Origin: Bacillus_BD sp963765265 | Lineage (GTDB): Bacteria > Bacillota > Bacilli > Bacillales > Cytobacillaceae | Direction: 5' to 3' | DNA: 64,000 bases | NCBI GenBank assembly: GCA_963765265.1 | Contig: CAVXVN010000011.1 | Coordinates: 234,726 to 298,725, forward strand | Shown: positions 9,740 to 18,019 of the stretch, in pieces | Numbering within the stretch: the stretch's first letter is position 1 | Layout of the letters: each line of letters begins with the position of its first letter | The notes under the pieces: model-generated | Told to the model about the DNA's origin: nothing | Database searches by the model: none | Seen by the model: only the letters and a program-made list of their open reading frames with translations | Made by a program: the position numbers and the translations under genes

Positions 9740-10920
9740 GTGAAATCGAGTATCTACAGGACTACTCAATTAAAGCAAGAAACGCTCATAATTTTTATTA
9801 AAACCTAGAAGCAAACGAAAAAAAATATTCTGATGCTGCATCCAAAAGAAAAGAAAACAGTATTCCTTAACATTAAAACTGGAAAGGTTAGAAAGTGACT
9901 ATAAGGAAGAAAAGGTAAGAATTTGTTTTGGCTCAAAAGATTTGTTCCAAAAACAGTTTCATCTTGAAGAAAACGGCATTACTTTTAAACAGTGGAAAAG
10001 AATGGGAAGAAAAAGAGCGGCCCAATTTACCTTTATCGGCTCAAAAGACGAAACATTCGGGAATCAATCGTGCACGTATGATGTAGAGAATCAGCTTAGA
10101 ATTCGAGTGTTTTCAAAAGATGAAGAGGTGTTTGGAAACTATGTTACCCTTACGAATGTTGAGTTTGGTTACGGACAAGAAAAGATCGATCAGGCAAAAG
10201 TTCCTAGTCTAGGCTATACAAAGAGGAAAAATGAATCAAGTTAAATATTATAGAGCGTTAACGTGGAAGTTTGTTCGTAAGAATCGCAATTGGTATGCAT
10301 ACGTTACGGTTGATGTGGATGTTCCAAATATAATCTCATTAAAAAACAACGGGATTATTTCCATTGATTTTAACTATGGTTTCTTAGCTGTATCAGATTT
10401 AGACCGATACGGAAATTTAGTAAACTCTTTTCAAGTTCCTTATAAGTCAACTCACTGTACGAGCGAACAAACACAACAAAGCCTAAGCGAGGCTTTAAAA
10501 GTGGTCATCCAATATGCGGTAGAAAAAGCAAAGCCAATGGGTGTAGAATTGGGTTTGAGAACTTAGATTTCAAAAAGAAAAAACAAAATCTGAAGCAGAT
10601 GTCCTCGAAACAAGCAAAATTGTTAAGTGGTTTTGCTTACTCAACTTATCAATCGATGTTACAGAGCAAATGCGAAATGGCTGGTATTGAATTGATTTCA
10701 GTAAATCCTGCCTATACGAGTCAGATTGGGCACCATAAATTTATGAAGAAGTACGGGATTTAAGCTTCACATGAGAGTGCAGCATCTCGTGGTTAGAAGA
10801 TGTTTAAACTTCAAACGGATGGAGAAAGCAATTAATGGCTCTCAAAGACAGTGTTATCCATAGCACCAAAGAACAGTATAGGCTAATTAAGCACGGTAGA
10901 TAATGAAAGAATCAATGTTA
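9740..10920 (+). pseudogene. TnpB (RuvC-like nuclease of IS605/IS607 elements), decayed
   Basis: Pieces in several frames line up as one TnpB. They run VRICFGSKDLFQKQFHLEENG, then AAQFTFIGSKDETFGNQSC and YYRALTWKFVRKNRNWYAYVTVD. SIDFNYGFLAVSDLDRYGN follows (RuvC-I with Asp), then GVELG/FENLDFKKKK (RuvC-II with Glu) and ELISVNPAYTSQIG. The final RuvC-III region (HESAASRG) is broken by stops. TnpB is an RNA-guided DNA nuclease, and its presence after an IS607-type tnpA is the expected order. At least five frame breaks make it non-functional. No element ends were found. Confidence 0.75.
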
Positions 10921-11297
10921 AAAGGAGGGAAACTTTATGTTGAAAGAAAAAAATAGCCTGAGACAGCGGAAAGAGATTTGATGAATTGGAAGAGAATTGA
11001 GTTTTAACAATAAAAATTAGGTGATAACTCGAATTTAGCGGCATTTACGGTAGGCTTAAAAAATGATCGATGTAACAAGGGAATCTGTGAAAAAGGCAAA
11101 TTCATATCGATAAATAAAAAGGCAGTTAGTTTTAAGAGAATGCTTGTTATACTACGCAATCACCTCCAGCATATCTCATTTCAGAAATAGTACTTTAAGA
11201 TTGAAGTGTTACTGATACCATCATGGGATAACAAATCGAATTAGATAGTAGTTAACTGAGCATGTTACCGACATTAAATGAACAGGAGATGAGAATA
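10921..11297. other. Intergenic region after tnpB remnant, nothing recognised
   Basis: About 375 bases with short broken frames only. One ribosome-binding-site-like AAAGGAGGG near 10921 precedes a short aborted frame. Confidence 0.35.
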
Positions 11298-11447
11298 ATG
11301 AAAACAAAGGATAATTTTTTAGAAGGAGCCCAAGTGACAAAAGATAATCAGATATATGGAACTCCTAACAGTAAGAGTAAGAATGGAACTGGTGATTCAC
11401 CAAATGATAATGTTCAAAATAAGAATAAATCTGAACGAACTCATTGA
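11298..11447 (+). CDS. Small hydrophilic protein, 49 aa, unknown
   Basis: An ATG preceded by AGGAGATGAG encodes 49 residues rich in Lys, Asn, Asp and Gly (NSKSKNGTGDSPNDNVQNKNKS). It has no hydrophobic segment and is probably disordered. A hairpin terminator follows at once. Position in a run of small spore-type genes makes a sporulation role possible, but I do not recognise the family. Confidence 0.45.
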   Translation: MKTKDNFLEGAQVTKDNQIYGTPNSKSKNGTGDSPNDNVQNKNKSERTH

Positions 11448-11449
11448 GC

Positions 11450-11476
11450 TAGCAGCGAAGATTTTTCTTGGCTGCT
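11450..11476 (+). terminator. Terminator after 49-aa gene
   Basis: AGCAGCGAAGA and TCTTGGCTGCT pair with one mismatch. Confidence 0.5.
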
Positions 11477-11546
11477 TACTAATTTAGACTTGTGTTTTTG
11501 TTGATATCACTCCATATAGCAAACTTTAATGCATATATTTATCTAA

Positions 11547-11726
11547 TTAATGTTCAATTAAATTGGTTAGTGGAACGTTTTGTTCATTTTCTGGCTCATC
11601 AAGCGGATAAATTCTAGCTGTTTCATTATTTTCATTCACATTTTGAATGTAGATTGGAACATCATTGAAAGTTACATTAGCTAGAATGGGTGATGTGGCA
11701 ATTTCTTGTGCCCGTTGTTTGTTCAT
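11547..11726 (-). CDS. sspH: Small acid-soluble spore protein, H type
   Basis: The 59-aa product reads MNKQRAQEIATSPILANVTF and IYIQNVNENNETARIYPLD, then PENEQNVPLTNLIEH, which is the SspH family pattern. H-type SASPs are minor spore-core proteins made in the forespore. The family start MNKQRA is used here; AAGGTGG lies about 8 bases ahead, while the upstream alternative start (MVII) would overlap this site. This gene is good evidence that the host forms spores. Confidence 0.88.
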   Translation of the reverse strand: MNKQRAQEIATSPILANVTFNDVPIYIQNVNENNETARIYPLDEPENEQNVPLTNLIEH

Positions 11727-11774
11727 TATTATAACCACCTTCTGGAAATTATTCTTTGTAAGATTCTGTTGATC

Positions 11775-11951
11775 TTATACTGTTTTATTCCAAATCCTAT
11801 TGAGATCCAATGGTACATAAATTTCATCACCATGAATTTCTTTGTGTATAATAGGATTTAAAAAATAGTGATCTAAACTAGTGTTGAACAAGTCCGATGG
11901 CCTAGCTCTAAAATTTGTTCCTAATAAACTTTTAATGTTGTTCTCGTTCAT
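11775..11951 (-). CDS. Small protein, 58 aa, unknown
   Basis: Not recognised. An uninterrupted reading begins MNENNIKSLLGTNFRARPSD and ends DLNRIWNKTV. A GGGG purine stretch lies 7 bases ahead of the ATG, a moderate ribosome binding site. It lies directly upstream of sspH on the same strand and could be co-transcribed with it. The composition (balanced charge, few low-complexity residues) looks coding. Confidence 0.45.
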   Translation of the reverse strand: MNENNIKSLLGTNFRARPSDLFNTSLDHYFLNPIIHKEIHGDEIYVPLDLNRIWNKTV

Positions 11952-12225
11952 ATGTATACCCCGTTTATTAAATATTTCTTCACATAGTAAGCAAAACTAC
12001 CCCTTCTTTCTGATAGATAATTACTTACAAATTGTATTGTGCCTTTTTCTTTAAATTGTATGTATATTATAGGGTGCATATTGAATAATCTTTAACCAAA
12101 TTTCCATAAATAGGTTACTTATCTTTATTTACATTCTAAACTAGAGGGGTTTGCATCAAAATAATGACCCAGAGTATCATTAAAAAATTCTCTATCAAAA
12201 AAAGCGACACAGACCATTATAAAAA

Positions 12226-12435
12226 CTAACATTTCTTTTTTTCTTCATTTGCTATTTCGTTATTGAATTTATCTATTGTTGCACGGATTACTGGATCGTT
12301 GACTTCTTTTTGAATAATTGATTGGTCAGTTGAAACTATATTTGATTCGTCCATCGTTTTAGTCCTGTAATCTGGAACATTGTTTCCGTGCGCATTGTTA
12401 TATTTTGAAACTTGCTGATTATTTTGGTCTTCCAT
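12226..12435 (-). CDS. Small hydrophilic protein, 69 aa, unknown
   Basis: An excellent ribosome binding site (GGAGGTGATAAT) precedes the ATG. The product is rich in Asn, Gln, Asp and Lys (MEDQNNQQVSKYNNAHGNN at the start, EEKKKC at the end), with no membrane segment. Probably expressed given the site. The family is unknown to me; sporulation-linked by neighbourhood only. Confidence 0.55.
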   Translation of the reverse strand: MEDQNNQQVSKYNNAHGNNVPDYRTKTMDESNIVSTDQSIIQKEVNDPVIRATIDKFNNEIANEEKKKC

Positions 12436-12638
12436 ATTATCACCTCCGTATTATAGAATGTGTAAACTTCAAAAAGTTAAACCGTTATGGGAGCATTCCA
12501 TTTGTAAGGACTATGTTTTTTACTAATTTATTCGTTCATTGACAATATTCAGAAGAAAGCTATAAAGACCGTTGAATGGAGGGAAGCTAAGAAAAAATAG
12601 TTTAACAATCTGCATTGACATATATGGAGGTAAACAAC

Positions 12639-12800
12639 ATGGACAATAAAGGGAATCTTGAACAATTACTGAGTGAGTATGGCTATCCTAAGGATGCCAT
12701 CCACCGTTTTATGCAAGAAGTGGAGGGGCTGGATTTTGAAGAAGTAAAAAAGCGAATTATGCCTTTCCGAGACATAACTGCCCATAGACCTAACCCGTAG
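12639..12800 (+). CDS. Small protein, 53 aa, unknown
   Basis: The start ATG follows TGGAGG with 8-base spacing; an upstream in-frame TTG is less likely. The product (DNKGNLEQLLSEYGYPKDAI, then FMQEVEGLDFEEVKKRI) is amphipathic and helical. Not recognised. It lies just ahead of another small gene on the same strand and may form a pair with it. Confidence 0.5.
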   Translation: MDNKGNLEQLLSEYGYPKDAIHRFMQEVEGLDFEEVKKRIMPFRDITAHRPNP

Positions 12801-12870
12801 ACCTAAAGTAATAAATATTTGTTGGATTTCTTAATCATTCTGTTCATTTTAAAATAAGGAGTGAACGAAC

Positions 12871-13140
12871 ATGGACATTGATTTTATGCAAAAATGTAGA
12901 TTTCACATGGAAAATGATAAGGGCGAACTTGTTGTAAAAGGAGAAATCATTGGGGAAACGGAAATTCCATTTTTCGATGACTTAAAGTTAAAAGCGGTAA
13001 TTGCATTGCTTAATTCTATAGATCATGAGAACTTCAGCAATTCAGGGAAAAATGGTCTATTTGATCACTACATAAGGGAAATTAAAGAAACGATCAATGA
13101 AGTGCAAAAACATAATAAATTCCAGGAAAAATCAATTTGA
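12871..13140 (+). CDS. Small protein, 89 aa, unknown
   Basis: AAGGAGTG precedes the ATG at good spacing. The product starts MDIDFMQKCRFHMENDKGEL, with strand-like segments (LVVKGEIIGETEIPFF) followed by helices. No family recognised. A perfect hairpin lies about 230 bases downstream. Confidence 0.5.
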   Translation: MDIDFMQKCRFHMENDKGELVVKGEIIGETEIPFFDDLKLKAVIALLNSIDHENFSNSGKNGLFDHYIREIKETINEVQKHNKFQEKSI

Positions 13141-13368
13141 CTGATTAGACTCTCTAAACTCAGGATGTGTCTAATTGATAAGATGTATCCTAATTCAGTA
13201 TCAGCAAATCCAATCGCCCAAATCTCTTTATTAACCGTATTTAATTAGTAACTTGTACTAAACTTGGAAAGAATGGAATGAATCACTTGATTTTACTTTA
13301 CATTGTCAATGTATGTATGAACAAGAATATATAAGTTCTTTCTTTTGAAAATAGATCGAACGATACAA

Positions 13369-13407
13369 TAGCCATATTTCTTTGTTTAAACAAAGAATAT
13401 GGCTATT
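13369..13407. terminator. Perfect inverted repeat, probable terminator
   Basis: GCCATATTTCTTTG and CAAAGAATATGGC form a long perfect stem around TTTAAA, followed by a T-rich stretch. Confidence 0.6.
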
Positions 13408-13552
13408 TGTTTATTAATGGTTATCGGAAACAGATAACATATTGTCTGAAAAAAGTAAGGGGATAGAGAGAATTCAACCGAAATATTAGGTAATTGAGTT
13501 GTCATGATTCCTTCTGATGCTCCATAAGTTGTTAATAAAGGGGGGATCTTTT

Positions 13553-14253
13553 GTGAATCCAACAAATAGTTATTCCATATATACTCAACAAGCTTTTCAA
13601 CTGTCTTTGAAATTAATTGCCGAGGCTGTACAAGGTGAAAAAGAGGATCAGATTTTTTACGATTATTTAATTGCTAATGCTCCGACACAAGACCAGAAAG
13701 AAATCATATCAACGATTCGCAATGATGAAATACGCCATAATCAACTCTATAAGAAAATGTATAAAGATTTAACGGGTCAAGAAGTTCAATTAGCAGAGGA
13801 AGAAGAATTTGTACCTCCCGCTTCATTTGAACAAGGAATTAGGAAAGCAATTTTAGGTGAAATGAAAGCGATGGAAAAGTATCGAATCATCCGACAAGGG
13901 CTGCCACATCGATATCACAGAGATATTGTCTTTAACATATTAACTGATGAACTCAAACATGGAACATTATATAACTTAATTTACACTGAAATTTTATCAG
14001 GTAGTACAAATGAAGATGACCGGAACCATTAGAAAGGACACCAGACGAGTGGATACATTACACGAAATTCTTAGTCAATGAAGGTTTAAAGGATGTGGAA
14101 AGGGAAAAAAACTCTAGGCATATCCTGCAGGAATATATTTTAATGGGGGTTTTAGTAGGGCAAGGCTATTCTCCAGAAGAAGCTTTTGAAACAGTTGAAA
14201 ATTGGGAACGTACGGGAGAATCGAAAATTCTTAAACGCAATAATAAACGATAA
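13553..14253 (+). pseudogene. Ferritin-like (rubrerythrin-type) protein, C-terminal part out of frame
   Basis: The GTG start follows GGGGGG. The first 160 codons give a ferritin-like four-helix protein with paired metal-ligand motifs: EAVQGEKEDQ and NDEIRHNQLY, then GEMKAMEKY and TDELKHGTLY. This arrangement (E..ExxH, E..ExxH) can hold a di-iron site. The reading stops at 14032, but the next 220 bases in another frame give RTPDEWIHYTKFLVNEGL and ILQEYILMGVLVGQGYSPEE, then WERTGESK. I associate this tail with the same Bacillus ferritin-like family. A one-base deletion (or 2-base insertion) near 14030 would explain the split. The N-terminal domain could still function alone. Confidence 0.65.
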
Positions 14254-14490
14254 TTTTAACCGTAAACATAAAATAGGAATATGTGCTTTCAAGTGTTTGT
14301 ATAGCAATCAGGTTGATTAAGAGATCATCGAGCAGCAAATATCTGTTTACACAGGACGTAATTTGATTATGTAAGGCTAGGCAAAAGATTATTAAATAGT
14401 GAACATATTCTATGTTTTGGAGGTCCTGATCCGACCAAGACATTTTCAAAATTATGCTGAGCATAGTAGATTGTATAAAAGCTTGTTTAT

Positions 14491-14561
14491 AGCCCCCTTT
14501 AGATTACTTAGAAAATTCTATTGATATATCTAATAATCTAAGTGATTAAGGGGGCTTTTTT
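14491..14561 (+). terminator. Strong GC-rich terminator
   Basis: AGCCCCCTT(TAGATTACTTAGA) pairs with TCTAA...AAGGGGGCT, followed by TTTTTT. It is placed after the ferritin-like gene, and the stem is also extended internally. Confidence 0.85.
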
Positions 14562-14660
14562 AAAGCTAATTAAACCTTCAAAAAAATTTTGTTAGCAATC
14601 CTTTTTCTCGTGCTTTTTAGGATACTTGATCTATGTTATTTTCTAAGCATTCTAGGATGC

Positions 14661-14897
14661 TTAATGGTTGCTTTTTCTCGTGTTTTTTTCCATTTTCTTG
14701 ATCGGATGCTTTTTCTTTTTTTCTTTCTTATTTTCTTGCTTGTCTTCTTGCTTGCTTTCTTTCTTGTTTTCTTGCTTGTCTTTCTTGCTTGCTTTCTTGC
14801 TTATTTTCTTGCTTGTCCTTTGCTTGCTTTCTTTCTTACTTTCTTGCTTGTCCTCTTGCTTGCTTTCTTGCTTGTCCTCTTTCATTTCGTTATCCAC
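14661..14897 (-). CDS. Lysine/glutamate/glutamine repeat protein, 78 aa, disordered
   Basis: A GTG start with AAAGGAGGG at ideal spacing opens a 78-aa frame built from variations of KQESKQEDKQE and KKESK. Almost every residue is Lys, Glu, Gln, Asp or Ser, so it is a polyampholyte without fold. The underlying DNA is a degenerate repeat of AAGCAAGAAAGCAAG-like units. Similar charged repeat proteins occur in spore coats and stress responses, but there is no specific match. The Leu/Phe-rich frames on the other strand are its shadows and lack good starts. Confidence 0.6.
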   Translation of the reverse strand: MDNEMKEDKQESKQEDKQESKKESKQRTSKKISKKASKKDKQENKKESKQEDKQENKKEKKKKHPIKKMEKNTRKSNH

Positions 14898-15292
14898 TAT
14901 TTCCCTCCTTTCAGATGTGATATGTTATTGTATTAAGATTGTATATGATTTGAAACGGCAGTTATTAGTTAGTCAAAATCATCGTAAAAATTTAAATATT
15001 ATTTACTTTACAACAAATGAAGGACCTTTTATGGGCTCAAAGTGTAAAATAAGAATAAAAAAATAGAGTGGGTCATTGGTTTTAATAGAAGACCTTGTTC
15101 GTCGATATTGTTGTATAATCTAACTTTTTTGACTTAACTATTTGAAAAGAAAATAGACCTTAAAATTTTTAATGCATTTTCGTGAATGGCAAGAATTAAA
15201 CCCGAACTGGGCAAGTTAAAGAGAGAGACTTTCTTCTGTGAAAGAACAAAATTCGAGGGATCGCTTAATACCCTGGACAAGGAAGTGAGAAT

Positions 15293-16843
15293 ATGTCAGA
15301 AACAGATATGTCGAAATACGAGAAGAAAATAGTTCTTCGTAACATACAAATGAAAGATATTGATGAGATTATGAAATTGTGGAGCCGTTGTTTTTTCGGA
15401 ATGGAGCCGTGGAAGCGGGAGCAATTAGAAAGTCATATTAAAATTTTCCCTGAAGGACAGTTTTGCGTTGAATATGGAGGGAAAATTGTTGGTTCCTGTT
15501 CGAGTCTTATGGTCAATATTGATGAATACGACGACCAACATACCTGGAACTCCATTACAGACAACGGATATATCACAAATCATGATCCTCAAGGATTCAA
15601 CCTTTATGGAATAGAAGTAATGGTTGACCCAGAATACCGTCGTATGAAAATAGGACACCGTCTTTACGATGCACGTAAGGAACTAGCTCGTCAATTTAAT
15701 CTTCAAAGCATCATCATCGGTGGAAGGATTCCCAATTACCATAAATACAAAGCAGATATGACTCCCCGTGAGTATGTAGAAGAGGTTGAAAAGCATAGCA
15801 TCTATGACCCCGTATTATCCTTTCAACTACTTGAAGGATTTATCATTAAACGGATTAACACAAAATATCTACCAGATGACATGGCATCTGATTCATTTGC
15901 AACCCTGATGGAATGGAACAATATCGATTATCTACCGAAGTCTCGGCGAGTCTATCAAGCCTCGTTTTCTGTAAGAATTTGCGCGATCCAGTACATGATG
16001 AAAAAGATTGAAGCCTTCTCGGATTTTGCTCGCCAAATTGAGTACTATGTGGACATTGCGTCTGATTTCGATTCGGATTTTGCCGTTTTTCCTGAGCTAT
16101 TTACAACCCAATTAATGTCGTTTCTTGAAGAAAAACGACCAGATCGGGCCGTTCGGCGGCTGGCAACTTATACAGATCAGTACATTGAATTGTTTACAGA
16201 ACTGGCTGTACGTTATAACGTCAACATTATTGGCGGATCCCATTTCGTAGAAGTTAATGGAGATATATTCAATGTAGCCTATCTATTCCGTCGAGATGGA
16301 ACGATCGAGAAACAAGCAAAGATTCATGCCACACCAAACGAGCGCAAATGGTGGGGGATTGCAGAGGGAAATGAAATTAGAGTGTTTGACACGGATTGTG
16401 GAAAAATTGCCATCCAAATCTGTTATGATATTGAGTTTCCAGAACTTGCACGGATTGCCGTCGATAAAGGGGCAAACATTATTTTTGTGCCATTTTGTAC
16501 AGATGATCGTCAGGGATATCTTCGTGTTCGGTACTGTGCCCAGGCTCGAGCAATTGAAAATCAAGTTTATACCTGTATTGCAGGAACCGTCGGTAACTTA
16601 ACCCATGTAGAGAACATGGACATTCAGTATGCACAATCTGGTATTTTCTCACCATCCGATTTTGGATTTGCGAGAGATGGAATTGTTGGCGAATGCGATG
16701 CAAATGTAGATACAGTTGTGGTCGGTGATGTGGATCTTGAAAAGTTAAGACGCTCTCGAAACACTGGTTCAGTGAGACAATTACGTGATCGACGTCGTGA
16801 TTTGTATCGAATTGAGTTTAAAAATATAAAAGTAGATTATTGA
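15293..16843 (+). CDS. yhcX: GNAT acetyltransferase - carbon-nitrogen hydrolase fusion (YhcX-like)
   Basis: A 516-aa two-domain protein. Residues about 13-180 are a GNAT N-acetyltransferase (MVDPEYRRMKIGHRLYDAR is the acetyl-CoA loop). Residues about 225-500 are a nitrilase-superfamily amidase with the full triad Glu268 (FPELF), Lys343 (KIHATP) and Cys377 (QICYDIEFPE). The length and fusion match B. subtilis YhcX. The hydrolase would cleave a small amide or carbamoyl substrate; the physiological substrate is not known to me. AGGAAGTGAG precedes the ATG and a terminator follows, so it is monocistronic. Confidence 0.88.
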   Translation: MSETDMSKYEKKIVLRNIQMKDIDEIMKLWSRCFFGMEPWKREQLESHIKIFPEGQFCVEYGGKIVGSCSSLMVNIDEYDDQHTWNSITDNGYITNHDPQGFNLYGIEVMVDPEYRRMKIGHRLYDARKELARQFNLQSIIIGGRIPNYHKYKADMTPREYVEEVEKHSIYDPVLSFQLLEGFIIKRINTKYLPDDMASDSFATLMEWNNIDYLPKSRRVYQASFSVRICAIQYMMKKIEAFSDFARQIEYYVDIASDFDSDFAVFPELFTTQLMSFLEEKRPDRAVRRLATYTDQYIELFTELAVRYNVNIIGGSHFVEVNGDIFNVAYLFRRDGTIEKQAKIHATPNERKWWGIAEGNEIRVFDTDCGKIAIQICYDIEFPELARIAVDKGANIIFVPFCTDDRQGYLRVRYCAQARAIENQVYTCIAGTVGNLTHVENMDIQYAQSGIFSPSDFGFARDGIVGECDANVDTVVVGDVDLEKLRRSRNTGSVRQLRDRRRDLYRIEFKNIKVDY

Positions 16844-16870
16844 AGAAATAAAGAATATATGAAGTAAAAA

Positions 16871-16918
16871 AGAAGGTCATCAACTACTTAGTATAAGTGG
16901 TTGACGTTCTTCTTTTTT
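16871..16918 (+). terminator. Terminator after yhcX-like gene
   Basis: AGAAGGTCATCAACTACTTA pairs with TAAGTGGTTGACGTTCTTCT, followed by T5. Confidence 0.85.
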
Positions 16919-17044
16919 GATCTTCATGCAACCGATAAAGGAACATTAAATGATTTACCTGCATGGTCAAAAAATGCTGGCCACACTATTTTAAAAACAG
17001 AACAAGAAGGGTCGCTCATTAAATTTTGGATTAAGAAGAAATAA
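16919..17044 (+). pseudogene. TusA-family sulfur carrier, C-terminal remnant
   Basis: An open frame without a start reads DLHATDKGTLNDLPAWSKNAG and then HTILKTEQEG and IKFWIKKK before a stop. This is the C-terminal half of a TusA-like sulfurtransferase (SirA fold). The N-terminal CPxP active-site part is gone, and the fragment begins directly at the preceding terminator. It fits the sulfur theme of the genes that follow, and was probably once part of the same operon. Confidence 0.65.
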
Positions 17045-17058
17045 AAACGAGAAAAAAG

Positions 17059-17096
17059 TTGTTCACATTATACCTAATAAGGTATAATGTGAACAA
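17059..17096 (+). promoter_or_regulatory. Promoter with 16-bp perfect inverted repeat, candidate CstR operator
   Basis: TTGTTCACATTATACC - TAATAA - GGTATAATGTGAACAA is a perfect 16-bp-arm palindrome. It contains a usable promoter: TTGTTC (-35) and TATAAT (-10) with an 18-base spacer. The core ATACC...GGTAT resembles the operators of CsoR/CstR repressors, and a CstR-like gene lies two genes on. Autoregulation is an inference. Confidence 0.7.
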
Positions 17097-17119
17097 TAAT
17101 TACTATATAGGTGGTGCAT

Positions 17120-17473
17120 ATGTCTATTTATTTTTTTGTATTACTTGTCATGATTTTAATTATTCCAATATATAATCGCTATTTCCCTGTTAAAAGTATT
17201 CCTTGTATTAAGACTGGTTACAAGAATGAGAATACAACAATATTGGACATTAGAGATTATCACTTATCAAGCAAAGATCACGCTGATGAAATCTTGAAAA
17301 TTCCTTATAGCTATTTAAGACGCTATAATAAGAAAATCTCGAATCATAAGATCCATATTATTGCTTCTGATCGAGTAGAATTGAATTTAGGATTACGTTT
17401 TTTATTAAGAAAGGGATTTGATGTGAGCAGTTATGAGATCATGGATTGTCCATGTAAAAAAGAGGGTGCATAA
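17120..17473 (+). CDS. Membrane-anchored rhodanese-like domain protein
   Basis: A 117-aa protein with one N-terminal transmembrane helix (IYFFVLLVMILIIPIY) and a rhodanese-like fold (NTTILDIRDYHLSS; HKIHIIASDRVELNLGLRFL). The usual rhodanese active-site Cys loop is absent: the loop reads ASDRVELN. Two Cys occur at the C-terminus (MDCPCKK) and one after the helix (IPCIK). It may be a sulfane-sulfur binding or inactive relative. The start ATG has AGGTGG upstream; two GTG codons a few bases earlier overlap the site. It is the first gene of an operon with the CstR-like regulator, only 3 bases apart. Confidence 0.6.
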   Translation: MSIYFFVLLVMILIIPIYNRYFPVKSIPCIKTGYKNENTTILDIRDYHLSSKDHADEILKIPYSYLRRYNKKISNHKIHIIASDRVELNLGLRFLLRKGFDVSSYEIMDCPCKKEGA

Positions 17474-17476
17474 ATA

Positions 17477-17737
17477 TTGGATTATGATAAAAAAGTAGTC
17501 AACCGTCTAAAACGTATCGAAGGACAAATTAAAGGTGTTTTAGGTATGATGGAACAAGGTAAGGATTGTCGAGATATCATAACTCAATTATCTGCTGCAC
17601 GTAACGCCATTGACCGTACTATGGGAGTCATTGTGAGTAGCAATTTGGAAAAATGTGTACGTGATAATGTAGAACGAGGCGAAGGAACAGATCATTTAGT
17701 ACAAGAAGCTGTGGAATTATTAATTAAAAGTAGATAG
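17477..17737 (+). CDS. cstR: CsoR-family regulator of the CstR (persulfide-sensing) type
   Basis: An 86-aa all-helical protein with the family start (VVNRLKRIEGQIKGVLGMM). Cys31 and Cys60 are at the exact positions of the two reactive cysteines of S. aureus CstR. The copper-binding His four residues before the second Cys in CsoR is Asn here, so a persulfide or polysulfide sensor is favoured over a copper sensor. As a tetramer it would release its operator when the two cysteines become bridged by sulfur. The TTG start has GAGGGTG at good spacing. Neighbouring tusA and rhodanese pieces support a role in sulfide detoxification. Confidence 0.8.
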   Translation: MDYDKKVVNRLKRIEGQIKGVLGMMEQGKDCRDIITQLSAARNAIDRTMGVIVSSNLEKCVRDNVERGEGTDHLVQEAVELLIKSR

Positions 17738-17739
17738 GG

Positions 17740-17785
17740 AAAGTTCAGCAACTACTCATCACTTGAGAGTTGACGAACTTTTACT
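17740..17785 (+). terminator. Terminator after cstR-like gene
   Basis: AAAGTTCAGCAACT and AGTTGACGAACTTTT form the stem. Confidence 0.75.
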
Positions 17786-17798
17786 TTTAGTCAAAAAT

Positions 17799-17815
17799 AT
17801 ACCCTACCAGGTAAT
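17799..17815 (+). promoter_or_regulatory. Second candidate CstR operator
   Basis: ATACCCTACCAGGTAAT resembles the ATACC...GGTAT core of the palindrome upstream and sits ahead of a rhodanese remnant. No binding evidence. Confidence 0.4.
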
Positions 17816-17863
17816 TTTTTATGTTTTTTTAGGACCGCCTATGAAACGTTTTGGAGGAAAAAA

Positions 17864-18005
17864 ATGGACTATTTAAATTATATCATTTGAAGTAATTGTG
17901 ATCTGTCAAAGTGGAATGAGAAGTAAACAAGCAAGTAAATTACTTAGAAAACAGGGTTTTAATAAAGTAACAAATGTAAAGGGTGGAATGAATGCTTGGT
18001 CATAA
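17864..18005 (+). pseudogene. Rhodanese (sulfurtransferase) with internal deletion
   Basis: A GGAGG site and ATG give MDYLNYII, then the frame jumps to VIVICQSGMRSKQASKLL and RKQGFNKVTNVKGGMNAWS. CQSGMRS is the rhodanese active-site loop and GGMNAW the conserved C-terminus. About 50 residues between the first strand and the active-site strand are missing, and the join is out of frame. The product cannot fold as a rhodanese. It is the third damaged sulfur gene in the locus. Confidence 0.7.
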
Positions 18006-18019
18006 ATGATAAATCGAGG

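Noticed and set aside
14700..14890. Repeats that could suggest a CRISPR array
   Set aside because: The units are short, overlapping and coding, without unique spacers of constant length.
14589..15066. Leu/Phe-rich open frames on the + strand
   Set aside because: They are antisense shadows of the Lys/Glu-rich minus-strand gene and lack ribosome binding sites.
15068..15292. T-box leader upstream of the yhcX-like gene
   Set aside because: Neither the T-box sequence (TGGNACCGCG-like) nor a specifier stem was present.
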